64,000 nucleotides of DNA from Leptospira sp. WS39.C2 (GTDB lineage Bacteria; Spirochaetota; Leptospiria; Leptospirales; Leptospiraceae), in the NCBI RefSeq assembly GCF_040833965.1, contig NZ_CP162143.1, forward strand, positions 186,001-250,000, written 5' to 3'. Positions 53,705-63,415 of the stretch are shown in pieces. The translations under genes were made by a program, and so were the position numbers. Below the pieces are notes generated by a model. It saw only the letters and a list, made by a program, of their open reading frames with translations, was not told where the DNA came from and ran no database searches. The number at the start of each line of letters is the position of its first letter. Position 1 is the first letter of the stretch.

Positions 53705-54997
53705 ATGTGGAAATTTTTAGAACCGATGGAAAGACAGGGGAAATGGATCCTCGCTGTTCTTTTTTTATTCCTTTTGGTTACTTCAGTCAAAAGATCACAC
53801 CAAAAATCTGATTTTTTGGATTATTACCATGCAAGTGAACGTTGGGGCACTGGTGAGAATTTATACCGGTTTGACGTTGCCTTTGAACTACAATCCAAAA
53901 TCAAAACAGCAGAAGATTTGTTTTTGCCTGAAAACTTACCCCTACTTCTTTCGCTTCAAAATGAAACAGCAACTTATATCTACCCTCCCTTGTTTTCATT
54001 TTTACTCATTCCTATCACAATGTTATCGGAAAACAACGCGGCCTTATTATTTGAGATCCTCAGTTGGATATCCTTACTAACAATTTTGTATTTACTATTC
54101 CATAACAAAGAACTCAATCTTCCGAAAACGAAATATCCGTATTTAATTTTGATTTCAACCATCCTGTTTAATTTTCGATTCATCGAAAGCCACATCCAAA
54201 ATAACCAAGTTGGCATCATCCTCATTTTACTTGTATTGGTATCTATCCTTATCAAAAATCATGCGTTAGGTGGTTTGCTCCTTTCTCTAGCAGTAAGTAT
54301 TAAAATTACTCCCCTAGTTTTTCTTTTTGTATTTTTATATGAAAAACAATTCAGCAGAATCGTCTGGTTTTTTGTTGGGTTAGTTTTATGGAATGCCATT
54401 CCTTTGGTTTATAACTGGGACTATACGATGCAAATGTCCGAAGAATGGATAACACAAATTCTCGGGAATGCTTTAAACAACCCACTCTTACGTTCTTGGA
54501 AAAATAACCAATCACTCACATCAACATTAGCAAAGTATTTTGTTTCTGGTGCAGACTTTATCAACCAACCAACGTATGGATTACCGTTTTTAAATCTTTC
54601 TCTTTCTGTTTTAAAATTCATACAAATTGGTTTCATATTGGTATTCGGAATTCCACTTCTCCTATTATGGAGAAAACCTAACCAAAAATGGGCGATCATT
54701 TCATTATTGTTTTTGATCTCAGCAATTTTTAGTGGAATAAGTTGGATCCATAGTTATATCGTTTGCCTTGTACCAATTTATTATATTTTGAACCAAGTAT
54801 TTCATGATGAAATTGATCGCAAATCTTTGTATTTTCTAATTTTTGTATTGTCCTTACCAATGTTAAGTCACAGAACTTTTGTGGGACAAAAAGTGGAATC
54901 ACTACTTTCGATGTTATCGATCCTTTTTTATTCTTCCAGTTTGTTGTATTTTTATATCGTAAGGTCTGCATTTCATGAAAACAAAAATCGGGATTGA
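53705..54997 (+). CDS. GT87/DUF2029-like polyprenyl-phosphate-dependent glycosyltransferase
   Basis: The 430-residue membrane protein has about ten to twelve helices and the GT-C fold signature in the first periplasmic loop (SDFLDYYHASERWGTGENLY), where an acidic residue is catalytic in such enzymes. It resembles mannosyltransferases (PimE/GT87 type) acting on lipid-linked sugars. It begins a seven-gene plus-strand cluster. Its 3' end overlaps the next glycosyltransferase start by 23 bases. Confidence 0.8.
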   Translation: MWKFLEPMERQGKWILAVLFLFLLVTSVKRSHQKSDFLDYYHASERWGTGENLYRFDVAFELQSKIKTAEDLFLPENLPLLLSLQNETATYIYPPLFSFLLIPITMLSENNAALLFEILSWISLLTILYLLFHNKELNLPKTKYPYLILISTILFNFRFIESHIQNNQVGIILILLVLVSILIKNHALGGLLLSLAVSIKITPLVFLFVFLYEKQFSRIVWFFVGLVLWNAIPLVYNWDYTMQMSEEWITQILGNALNNPLLRSWKNNQSLTSTLAKYFVSGADFINQPTYGLPFLNLSLSVLKFIQIGFILVFGIPLLLLWRKPNQKWAIISLLFLISAIFSGISWIHSYIVCLVPIYYILNQVFHDEIDRKSLYFLIFVLSLPMLSHRTFVGQKVESLLSMLSILFYSSSLLYFYIVRSAFHENKNRD

Positions 54998-56069
54998 TGT
55001 TAGACCACTCGCCTATGGTATCACTGGGAACTCTCGTTATCTTGCGGAAGTTCTGAAAATTATTTTACCTAAACACAAAGATAAAGAATTTTATTTTTTA
55101 AGTAACAAACCAATCCATTCCATATTCAATGATTTGTTATTCCCCAATGTAAAACTTGTTGTAGAATCTAAATCCATCCCAGGTCCCATTTATTTGAATT
55201 TTTTATTACCCAAACGACTCAAACAATATAAAATTGAAGTCTTTTGGGGCACCATTCAAATGTTACCTTTTTTGAAATTACCAATTCCAAGTTATGTGAA
55301 CTACCATGATTTAAATTTTATTTCAGCTCCTGAAACGATGGCGAAATGGAACTATTGGCAACACAAACTTCTTTCGCCGATCACATTAAAAAATGCTGAT
55401 AAAATCTTTTGTTTATCAAAAAATACGAAAGAAGAAATCGTTGCCTTTCGACCTGAATGTAAAGAAAAATGTATCGTTGTTTATCCAGGTGTAACCAAAA
55501 CACAAACTACTTTGTCCAAATTAAAGATCAAATTTCCTAAAGATTTTTTTCTTACAGTTGGAACATTAGAGCCAAGAAAAAACATCAATCGCCTTGTAGA
55601 TGCCTTTTTGTCATTTAAAAAGGAATACCCAAAAGACAAACATTATCTCATCATTATGGGAAGAAGAGGATGGGGCGAAGAAGGTGATATCCTTTACGAA
55701 AAATTGAATGATCCAAAAACCAAAGAAGCAGGAATTCAGTTCATTGAAAAACCAGATGAAAATACACTCGCTTTAGCTTTCAAGTTTTGTAAGGCGTTTT
55801 TTTTCCCATCTTTACATGAAGGTTTTGGTTTGCCACTCCTTGAAGCAATGTTAGAAGGCAAACGATGTGTAGCTTCAGACATTCCAGTCTTCAAAGAAAT
55901 ATTATCAGACAAATGTGACGTTTATGTTCCATCAAAAGATACCATTGCATGGGCAAATGCCTTCCATTTGATGTCTCGTCCCAACAAAGATAGAATTCCA
56001 AAATTCCCAACAAAAATGTGGACATGGCAAGAAACAGCTAAAAAAATTGAAGAGGTGTTATTTTCATGA
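54975..56069 (+). CDS. GT4-family glycosyltransferase
   Basis: The 364-residue soluble GT-B enzyme starts KIGIDVRPLAYGITGNSRYL and has the GT4 C-terminal signature LTVGTLEPRKNINRLVDAF and the donor-binding E-x7-E region FFPSLHEGFGLPLLEAMLEG. It probably adds one sugar residue to the growing lipid-linked glycan. The start overlaps the previous gene by 23 bases and its stop overlaps the next gene by four (ATGA). Sugar donor unknown. Confidence 0.92.
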   Translation: MKTKIGIDVRPLAYGITGNSRYLAEVLKIILPKHKDKEFYFLSNKPIHSIFNDLLFPNVKLVVESKSIPGPIYLNFLLPKRLKQYKIEVFWGTIQMLPFLKLPIPSYVNYHDLNFISAPETMAKWNYWQHKLLSPITLKNADKIFCLSKNTKEEIVAFRPECKEKCIVVYPGVTKTQTTLSKLKIKFPKDFFLTVGTLEPRKNINRLVDAFLSFKKEYPKDKHYLIIMGRRGWGEEGDILYEKLNDPKTKEAGIQFIEKPDENTLALAFKFCKAFFFPSLHEGFGLPLLEAMLEGKRCVASDIPVFKEILSDKCDVYVPSKDTIAWANAFHLMSRPNKDRIPKFPTKMWTWQETAKKIEEVLFS

Positions 56070-56653
56070 AACCAATCCTAAATTTACTTTCCAGATGGAA
56101 AGAATACAATTCCAAAAAAGAAACTACATATTTTGGAACATCACTATATGATGAATTAAAACTAAACCCACTGCCTTCTGTTTTATTAATTTTTGGTTCA
56201 ACTTTATTTTTTTATCTGAGTTTACCTTATATATATTATCTGGGAAATTTTTTCTTTTGGTTCGTCGGAGTATTAGAAATTACAAAAGTATTAAAAATCC
56301 CTTTTTTAGATGAACTGAGGTATTATCACTATCTCTCAGTTTTTGTTTATTTTTATCTTTCAGTTTCCCTTTTAATCGATATTAGCCGGCTCTTATCCAA
56401 ATGGAATAGACGAACTGTTATCGTAAAAAATGAACTCTGGCAAATTAGCCAGTCTGGATTCGGAAAAAAACTAAACCAATACAAGTTAGATGCAGATGGC
56501 CTTTCACTTACTTATGAACATGGCTTACTCTCTGATATATTGGGACTCAATCGTCTCGTATGGATGAAAGATGGGAAAGAATTGTTTTCTTCACCTTACT
56601 TTTTCCCTTATAGAAAAAACAAATCCATCATCAACCAAATGTTAAAAAGATAA
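56066..56653 (+). CDS. Membrane protein of the glycan cluster, unknown function
   Basis: The 195-residue protein has two or three membrane helices (near 32-55, 58-75 and 90-112) and a C-terminal soluble tail (about 115-195) with beta-sheet character. No known family is recognised. The four-base overlap with the GT4 gene points to coupled expression, so a role in glycan assembly or transport is inferred. Confidence 0.65.
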   Translation: MKPILNLLSRWKEYNSKKETTYFGTSLYDELKLNPLPSVLLIFGSTLFFYLSLPYIYYLGNFFFWFVGVLEITKVLKIPFLDELRYYHYLSVFVYFYLSVSLLIDISRLLSKWNRRTVIVKNELWQISQSGFGKKLNQYKLDADGLSLTYEHGLLSDILGLNRLVWMKDGKELFSSPYFFPYRKNKSIINQMLKR

Positions 56654-56667
56654 GAAGGGAAACCCTT

Positions 56668-57954
56668 TTGAAAAAACTTTTTGTCATTTTACTGCTACTT
56701 GGATTATTTTTATTCCATTTAAGGTATCTTTCTAGAGCCTTTGATTGGGATTCCTGTGTTTATGCATTAAACATTCAAAAAGACCGAATTGAGTCAGCGT
56801 TTTTTAATCCCCACCACCTTGGATTCGAATCTTCAGGACTTTTGTTTTGGAAAATGGTTCGTGTAATATACCCAACTACTGATATCATGTTCTTCTTACG
56901 ATTGAGAATTTTAAGTTTCTCTCTAATCTTTTTAGGCACATTCATTTGGGTCTATTATAAACTATATAAAGATTTTGTTCTTGCTGTTTCCTTAGCCCTT
57001 GTCATTCAAGTGAGCCAAGCGTTCTGGTTTTATAGCTTACACAATGATACACCACTCATCCATTCTTGTTTAATGGCTTTATTATTCTTATTTACAATAT
57101 ATTTTTTAAGAAAAGGACTAAATAGAAATCATTTAGTGATTTTATGGTCCATCCAACTTTTTTCTATTTATTTCCACCAATCCAATGTGATCCATTTTGG
57201 AATGGTTCCGATGGCAATATTTTTGTCACCAAATCGAAGTTTTGGGAAAAAATTAAGAACTATTTTTATATATTTAACTTGTTTGGGTGTAGCAACGATT
57301 CTCTCCTATTTGTTTGTAGGTTTTGTTATCTTAAAACGAGGATTAGGTCCAATTGATGAAAAACATTTTTCATTTTGGATGTTTCTTTATGCTGCGATCA
57401 ATCGCTGGGGGACAAGCTTAGGTGAAGACAAAAACTATGTTTTGTACTTTTATCGGGGAATTGGAGATGCCTTCTTAGTTTTCCAAAACGTAATCCCAAA
57501 ATTTCGCGTAAACTTATTTGATTTCCAAAATCCCAAACACCTACCCTATAATTTAAATCTTTTGTTCTGGATTTTTAGTTTGAGTTTGGGAATTTTGAAT
57601 TTCCGTACGATGTGGTCAAAATACAAAAAAGAACTTCTGATCCTAAGTTTCTGGTTGGTTCCTTCGATTGGGTTTTACACTTGGTGGGAAGGTTATTTTT
57701 TTGAATTTTGGGTTGGAACAACAATTGGATTGTGGATACTCAATTCATATATCCTTAGTTCGTTTCGTAGCCATGAATTTCCAAACTTTTCAAACGCTAT
57801 TTTGCATACTTCCTATATGATGTTATTTTTGTTTTATTTCATCACAAACTTTACGTTTTCGACACTCCCAAGATCAATCGGTCCAAAATTTGGATATACA
57901 GAAGGTATCCTCGGACCGGTTGAAAAATTAGCAGAAGAATCAATCTACAAATAG
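56668..57954 (+). CDS. Polytopic membrane protein, probable GT-C-type glycosyltransferase
   Basis: The 428-residue protein has about ten helices. The first external loop holds acidic residues (FDWDSCVYALNI), as expected for GT-C enzymes, but no family is firmly recognised. The start is TTG at 56668 with GAAGGGAA upstream. It lies between the GT/membrane genes and the MBOAT gene, so a lipid-linked sugar substrate is plausible. Confidence 0.65.
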   Translation: MKKLFVILLLLGLFLFHLRYLSRAFDWDSCVYALNIQKDRIESAFFNPHHLGFESSGLLFWKMVRVIYPTTDIMFFLRLRILSFSLIFLGTFIWVYYKLYKDFVLAVSLALVIQVSQAFWFYSLHNDTPLIHSCLMALLFLFTIYFLRKGLNRNHLVILWSIQLFSIYFHQSNVIHFGMVPMAIFLSPNRSFGKKLRTIFIYLTCLGVATILSYLFVGFVILKRGLGPIDEKHFSFWMFLYAAINRWGTSLGEDKNYVLYFYRGIGDAFLVFQNVIPKFRVNLFDFQNPKHLPYNLNLLFWIFSLSLGILNFRTMWSKYKKELLILSFWLVPSIGFYTWWEGYFFEFWVGTTIGLWILNSYILSSFRSHEFPNFSNAILHTSYMMLFLFYFITNFTFSTLPRSIGPKFGYTEGILGPVEKLAEESIYK

Positions 57955-57964
57955 GACAACGATC

Positions 57965-59461
57965 ATGTTATTTAACTCAATTGAATTTTTAGTATTCTTT
58001 ATTATTTCAATCATCATAGGCAATATTCTTAAAAATAAATGGCAACGTTTATTTTTTCTATTAGCTAGTTACTATTTTTATATGGCATGGCAACCTTCGT
58101 CAATTTCTTGTTCGGCGATGGGTGACTCTGGAATCAAATTCTTCACTGATAGATTGTATTGCGATTTCAAAATAAATCCGTATGTTTTTATCTTAGTATT
58201 TTCAACAATCATTGATTATTTTGCAGCCAGAGCCATTGAGGCAAAACAAGATGGAGACTCAAAACGAGGTTGGTTACTCGTATTATCTCTTGTAGTAAAT
58301 ATTGGAACTTTAGGTTTTTTCAAATATACTGATTTTTTATTAGGTGTGATCAATGACATTCATTTGTTAGGTTCATTTCAGTTTGAAAAACAGAATATTA
58401 TTTTACCAGTTGGGATTTCGTTTTATACATTCCAATCAATGAGTTATACAATTGATGTATTCAATCGTAAAATTGAAGCTCGCAAATCATTTTTAGACTT
58501 CGCATTATATGTGGCTTTCTTTCCACAGTTAGTTGCTGGTCCAATCGTAAGGGCGGAAACTTTTTTTAGAGATCTTGATTATAGACTGAGTGTCCACAAA
58601 GAACATATTGAAGCTGCCTTCGCATTGATCCTGATTGGTTTCACAAGGAAAATTGTCTTTGCTGATAATCTAGCAAAGGTTGTTGATTCCACTTTTGCAA
58701 ATTACCAAAACTTAAACTCAATCGAAATTTGGACCGGTGCATTGGCTTTCGGGTGGCAGATTTATTTTGATTTCGCAGGTTATACTGATATTGCGATTGG
58801 TGTAGCTCGGTTATTCGGATTCCAATTTAACGCGAATTTTAATTTTCCAATGTCATGTAAAAATATATCAGATCATTGGTCAAGGTGGCACATCTCATTC
58901 TCTACATGGATTAGAGACTACATTTACATTCCATTAGGTGGGTCTAGGGTAAGTGTTTTAATGTATATCAGAAACATTATGATTACCTGGTTATTTGCAG
59001 GTCTTTGGCATGGTGCAGCATACCACTATGTTGGTTGGGGGATATGGCAAGGGACTATGTTACTTTCTCATAAGTTTTATGGAGATACTTCTGTTTCAAA
59101 ATTCTTGAATACAAAAGGAGGCAAATCCTATGAACTTTTCTCTCGCATTTTCACAATGTTTTGTTTGGCCTTTGGATTTATTATGTTTCGAGCAGAAACT
59201 ATGGAAAAAGCAATCCCAATGATGAAGGCACTTGTATTTATTAACGATTCAGGTGTTCCATTGACTCGTTGGATGAACTATCGATTTGGAATTTTACTTG
59301 TCATTTGTTTTACAGCAAGTTATGTATTTTCCAAAAGACAAATACCAACGCTTCTCACTGGAAATTGGATGAAATATTCAATTTTTGTAATCGTCAACAT
59401 TTTACTTTTACTATTATTTGGGGTAACAGAAAGTCAGAACTTCCTCTACTTTCAATTTTAA
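57965..59461 (+). CDS. MBOAT-family O-acyltransferase (AlgI-like)
   Basis: The 498-residue membrane protein has ten to twelve helices and the MBOAT motifs: LVAGPIVR (about 193-200), SDHWSRWHISFSTWIRDYIY with the conserved Asn/His region, and AGLWHGAAYHYVGWG with the catalytic histidine. AlgI/DltB-type enzymes transfer acetyl or other acyl groups from the cytoplasm to exported polysaccharide or lipid. The next gene encodes an SGNH-type partner, as in alg/dlt-like systems. Confidence 0.93.
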   Translation: MLFNSIEFLVFFIISIIIGNILKNKWQRLFFLLASYYFYMAWQPSSISCSAMGDSGIKFFTDRLYCDFKINPYVFILVFSTIIDYFAARAIEAKQDGDSKRGWLLVLSLVVNIGTLGFFKYTDFLLGVINDIHLLGSFQFEKQNIILPVGISFYTFQSMSYTIDVFNRKIEARKSFLDFALYVAFFPQLVAGPIVRAETFFRDLDYRLSVHKEHIEAAFALILIGFTRKIVFADNLAKVVDSTFANYQNLNSIEIWTGALAFGWQIYFDFAGYTDIAIGVARLFGFQFNANFNFPMSCKNISDHWSRWHISFSTWIRDYIYIPLGGSRVSVLMYIRNIMITWLFAGLWHGAAYHYVGWGIWQGTMLLSHKFYGDTSVSKFLNTKGGKSYELFSRIFTMFCLAFGFIMFRAETMEKAIPMMKALVFINDSGVPLTRWMNYRFGILLVICFTASYVFSKRQIPTLLTGNWMKYSIFVIVNILLLLLFGVTESQNFLYFQF

Positions 59462-59463
59462 TT

Positions 59464-60609
59464 ATGAACCTAACAAAAGAATTCATTCAGTTTTTAAAAG
59501 ATAAAAAAATAGTAACAGTATTACTTTTTCTATTATTCTTTGAACTTCTTTTACAACTTGGAATTTACAAACCATATTTGAAAAAGAATTCTTATGCTTC
59601 AAATATCAATCGTGTAACAGAACATGTGATCTCTAAAAAAGAAGATTTGAATCCAGACATACTGATTGTGGGTACATCAGTTGCTTTTGAAGGGATCAGT
59701 ATCCGAATTCTCAATGAGAAATTGGCAAAATTAGGTTGGAAAACACAATCAATTGCTGTACGTGGGTCTGAGCTTGTAGTCCAACATAGGATTTTAGAAA
59801 AGTATTTAGACCAATTCCCAAATGTAAAAATCATATTACATGTTATGGAACCTGGAATGCCATGGGTTGACAGAAATTATATTGTAGATCCGACACTAGC
59901 CATGTTGTCAGAATTGGGAAATTTTAAAGCAATACCAACGGTTTTAGATTTCGAGTATAAATTAGAATTTTCAAATTATCTTTATCTAATCTTTAAATCA
60001 GTCGCATATCGAAAGGATATGTCTGACTTAGTGATTAATTTTAACGAAAGATTAAAAGCAATTTCTAGAAAAAATAAAAACCCAAATTTAAACCCATGGG
60101 ATTATGAAAATGATCATCCCGAATCAATCGATGAATACAATTTAATCAGTGTGGATGATTGTATGAACCGACTTGCATTACATTTACCAATCGAAATTCC
60201 AAAAGGTTCAAATCCAGATCATAGAAGGATGTTATTTGAAACTTGTGGGATCGCAAGTATAGTACCGAAAGATTCAGATGCGACCGAAGAAACACAACGA
60301 TACTTTCGAAGGTTAACAAAAATGTATGATTTCATTGGTAATCGAAAAATTCATATCATCAATGTTTTTGCACCTTATTCCGATGTAATACGGAAAGTAA
60401 ATAATGAAGGGCGTATGAAAGTATGGACAGATGGGTTAACTGCTGCATTAAAAAATCACCAAACTCTCGATGCAATGGACCTTCAAGATTCGTTGGGTGA
60501 TAAAAATGGACAATACTGTTTTGATTTAATCCATTTGAACCAACAAGGGATGATTGAATTCTCAAACATTCTTTCCAAAGAATTGGAGAAAAAACTTGGA
60601 TCAAAATGA
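59464..60609 (+). CDS. SGNH-hydrolase-like partner of the MBOAT protein
   Basis: The 381-residue protein has an N-terminal membrane helix (about 15-35) and an extracytoplasmic SGNH-like domain. ILIVGTSVAFEG near residues 60-72 holds the nucleophile serine (GTS) and FDLIHLNQQG near residue 350 the catalytic Asp and His (DxxH). Such AlgX/AlgJ/DltD-type partners complete acyl transfer to the polymer. The start at 59464 follows the MBOAT stop by 2 bp; an in-frame start far upstream within the MBOAT gene is rejected. Confidence 0.85.
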   Translation: MNLTKEFIQFLKDKKIVTVLLFLLFFELLLQLGIYKPYLKKNSYASNINRVTEHVISKKEDLNPDILIVGTSVAFEGISIRILNEKLAKLGWKTQSIAVRGSELVVQHRILEKYLDQFPNVKIILHVMEPGMPWVDRNYIVDPTLAMLSELGNFKAIPTVLDFEYKLEFSNYLYLIFKSVAYRKDMSDLVINFNERLKAISRKNKNPNLNPWDYENDHPESIDEYNLISVDDCMNRLALHLPIEIPKGSNPDHRRMLFETCGIASIVPKDSDATEETQRYFRRLTKMYDFIGNRKIHIINVFAPYSDVIRKVNNEGRMKVWTDGLTAALKNHQTLDAMDLQDSLGDKNGQYCFDLIHLNQQGMIEFSNILSKELEKKLGSK

Positions 60610-60934
60610 GATCACACTCAACCAACTACAACTGGAAGTAGACAACTGGATTAAAACGATTGGTGTAAGATATTTTTCCGAACTCACAAATTTGGCAATC
60701 TTGTTTGAAGAAGTTGGTGAATTGTCCAGGTTAATGGCAAGAAAATATGGAGACCAATCATTTAAGAATGGTGAGTCTGCTGATCAAATTCCAAATGAAA
60801 TTGGAGACATTTTGTTTGTTTTAACTTGTCTTGCAAATCAAATGGGGATCTCTCTACAAGATGCGATTACTTCAACTATACAAAAAAATACAAAACGTGA
60901 TTTAAATCGTCACAAAAACAATCCGAAACTTTAA
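60596..60934 (+). CDS. MazG-like nucleotide pyrophosphohydrolase
   Basis: The 112-residue protein has the all-alpha NTP-PPase fold: EEVGELSRLMARKYGDQ (E-x-x-E metal motif), followed by EIGDILFVLTCLANQ (second acidic pair), and a basic C-terminus. It hydrolyses noncanonical NTPs or dCTP-like substrates. Start is TTG at 60596 with GGAG seven bases upstream; an ATG at 60554 would be embedded in the SGNH gene. Translationally coupled to it. Confidence 0.85.
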   Translation: MDQNEITLNQLQLEVDNWIKTIGVRYFSELTNLAILFEEVGELSRLMARKYGDQSFKNGESADQIPNEIGDILFVLTCLANQMGISLQDAITSTIQKNTKRDLNRHKNNPKL

Positions 60935-61656
60935 AAATTTCTTTCAACATTCAAAATTGGAATGCCTGCATCTCGTCGAATGGCATTCCAATACGCTTTT
61001 AAATGCGCCGGATGCGAATTCATGTCGGATATACAATATTCAAACTTTTCTTTAAAAATAGGATCTTGATCTAAAAATATCTTATACGATTCAAATTCAT
61101 CTAACATAGATCGGAAAAAAAACTTCTGGCCTTCAAAGTCATAATCTTCACGAAAAAACATATAGGCGTGAGCTAAGTCATGAAGTAAATGTTCAAATGC
61201 ATCCCGTTTACCTTCTACCAATGTACCTTCTAAAGCATGTTCCCAACTAATCGTTGCATACCGAATGCCCCTACTTTGTGTTTCCAACATTTCTATCGAA
61301 CTAGGATTATAATCGATTAATTGTAAATTCCACTCTCCAATATGCCATTTCCAAAGTGCAAATCGAACCGTATCAGGCATCCCATAAAATCTCACTATTT
61401 CTAAAAATTCTTTAGAAGATGTTCGATTCGGAAGTTTTTGTCCCATTCTTAAAAATGGATGTCGTTTAACCCTTTTTTCTAAATACAATAGGAGAAGTTG
61501 GAAAGTTACATCACTTCCACTTAAAGTGCCATCTTCCCAAGCAGATTTGATTCCTAATAATTGAGTCCGAATTTCTAAAGCTTCAATCTGAAGTGAATTC
61601 TCTGGGATACATATCTTTTTAAAGGATCCGTAAATCCTCCCGTTTTCATGTGGCAT
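60931..61656 (-). CDS. Protein with a COQ4-like HDxxHx11E motif, unknown function
   Basis: The 241-residue protein has no signal sequence or membrane helix. Near residues 158-175 it reads H-D-L-A-H-A-Y, and a glutamate follows after eleven residues, matching the HDxxHx11E metal motif of COQ4-type proteins. The rest is helical with unusual aromatic clusters (WKWHIGEWNLQL) and does not obviously match COQ4. It begins 1 bp after the preceding kelch gene's stop, so both are cotranscribed. Confidence 0.6.
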   Translation of the reverse strand: MPHENGRIYGSFKKICIPENSLQIEALEIRTQLLGIKSAWEDGTLSGSDVTFQLLLLYLEKRVKRHPFLRMGQKLPNRTSSKEFLEIVRFYGMPDTVRFALWKWHIGEWNLQLIDYNPSSIEMLETQSRGIRYATISWEHALEGTLVEGKRDAFEHLLHDLAHAYMFFREDYDFEGQKFFFRSMLDEFESYKIFLDQDPIFKEKFEYCISDMNSHPAHLKAYWNAIRRDAGIPILNVERNF

Positions 61657-61657
61657 A

Positions 61658-63415
61658 TTATTCCATTAAGCCGTAATAATCAGTTCCGTGATGGATTAAT
61701 CCTCCAGACTCACCACCTAAAAATAAAAATGTTCCATCTGAAAATTTAATTCCGCTATGTTTAGAAATACTGATCCTTGACATCCCCATATCATAAAAAC
61801 TATTACTTTTTGCATAATCCAACTTTTCAATGGTTCTACTTGGTTCACTCGTAGTATATCGGTAAGCACCACCATAAAACAATACACCACCATCAGGCAG
61901 TTCTAATGCAAAACTCCATTCTCTTCGGTATAATGAATTTGCGATCGTAAGCACTCGATTTTTAGTTACATCAAATAACATAGTGGCATTACTTAAATTC
62001 GATAATTGAGCACCATAAATTAAAACATTACCATCAGTAAGCTTCAAACATTTTAAGGCTCCAACCGCAACCGGCAAACTTGGTCCCCAACTAAACGTTT
62101 CAGTGTTTGGATCAAAAAACTCAGTTGTATCTTTAGGAGCAAAAATTCCATCCGTACCACCAATGATCATCACTCGTCCATCATTAAGCACCACCGAACA
62201 AGAGAAAGATCTCGGCGTCATCATTCGATTAGGAACTTCTGTAAAAGTTTCAGTACTTGGATCGAAAATCTCAGCAGAGTTTAAAGTGGAAAAGTACAAC
62301 CCAGGTAAAACAGGCGTAAAATCTCTAATCCCACCGATGACCATCACCTTTCCATTTTGTAATTTGACAATGTCATGCATATGTCTTGGCTCTACCATTG
62401 AACCAGATGGAAGAAAAGTTGTTGTTTCCGTATCAAAAATATAACTCTCTTTTTGTGCTACAGCTGTAAATGCTTTGACTCCACCTGTGATGAGCAATCT
62501 TTTACCATCTAACATCACTCCACGTTCACCTCTATGAATCTCTGGTAAACTAGGGTTGGTTAAAATAAATTCGTTAGTCCCTCTTCGTAAAATTTCTGCG
62601 CTAGAACTATAACCATAAATTGCAATCACGTCACCATTTTGATTTTGGAAAGCATCAAACTCAGATCTTCCATAATGTAACGTTGGACCAGGTACCAAAC
62701 CAATGAATCGAATTGTAATGGAATTAGTCACAACATTTAATGCTTTATCATTTGCATTTGGAAAACTTAATGTAAGTGAACCTGGTTCGTTCGAAGTAAA
62801 ATTAGTTTCAAAATAAACTCGGTAATTGGATTCATTTATCTTTTGAATCGATCGGATTACAACAAAAGGTGCAAGTGACCCACTTAAAGTAGGTGACCCA
62901 AATTGATTGAGAGGTTCAGTACTTTCAAAATCCCAATAACGAGCTGTGAAAAAAGTATAATCTGTAATCGGAAGGTAATTCGTTAAACTAATAGTTGGCA
63001 ACTGAGTGTCGATAATGATAGGATAAGTATCCTTAGAAAGTGTTTCGCCAAACCCAGAAACAACACTCGTTAGGTTGATGTCGTAACAACCATCGTTGAT
63101 AAGTGGATCAAATTGAATTAAAAGTTGGTCGTTTCCTATTTTTGAAAAACTAACATTTGGAAACGTAGGTTCATTTAATTCCGATAAAAAGGCAGTATCT
63201 AGAGAGGCAAGTTCCCGATTACAATGTAATAAAACTTGGTTTATTGTTCCAAATGATTTTGTATTAGATTTTTCAGTACATTCAAATGAGTTTCCATGGG
63301 ACATGGAACTGAGTAAGATCCCAGTAATAGATTTTGGATCAAAAACATTTTTGAATTCACCTTGGACAATACAACCTACAAATAAAAATACAAAAAGAAA
63401 ACTGAATTTATTCAA
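61658..63415 (-). CDS. Kelch-repeat lipoprotein
   Basis: This 585-residue precursor has a lipobox FVGC near residues 10-13 and an N-terminal Ig-like/beta region (about 20-250). Kelch-type repeats follow (about 260-580), with recurring glycine-rich segments such as GKRLLITGGV, GKVMVIGGI, GRVMIIGGTDG and GGVLFYGGA. They would form a beta-propeller. Start is TTG at 63415 behind GGAGG nine bases upstream; an ATG-like extension to 63460 would lie within the preceding gene. Overlaps that gene by 8 bases. Confidence 0.82.
   Translation of the reverse strand: MNKFSFLFVFLFVGCIVQGEFKNVFDPKSITGILLSSMSHGNSFECTEKSNTKSFGTINQVLLHCNRELASLDTAFLSELNEPTFPNVSFSKIGNDQLLIQFDPLINDGCYDINLTSVVSGFGETLSKDTYPIIIDTQLPTISLTNYLPITDYTFFTARYWDFESTEPLNQFGSPTLSGSLAPFVVIRSIQKINESNYRVYFETNFTSNEPGSLTLSFPNANDKALNVVTNSITIRFIGLVPGPTLHYGRSEFDAFQNQNGDVIAIYGYSSSAEILRRGTNEFILTNPSLPEIHRGERGVMLDGKRLLITGGVKAFTAVAQKESYIFDTETTTFLPSGSMVEPRHMHDIVKLQNGKVMVIGGIRDFTPVLPGLYFSTLNSAEIFDPSTETFTEVPNRMMTPRSFSCSVVLNDGRVMIIGGTDGIFAPKDTTEFFDPNTETFSWGPSLPVAVGALKCLKLTDGNVLIYGAQLSNLSNATMLFDVTKNRVLTIANSLYRREWSFALELPDGGVLFYGGAYRYTTSEPSRTIEKLDYAKSNSFYDMGMSRISISKHSGIKFSDGTFLFLGGESGGLIHHGTDYYGLME

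Noticed and set aside
59269..59463. Early start of the SGNH-like gene inside the MBOAT gene
   Set aside because: The ATG at 59464 gives a proper N-terminal anchor; the earlier frame is only a readable overlap.
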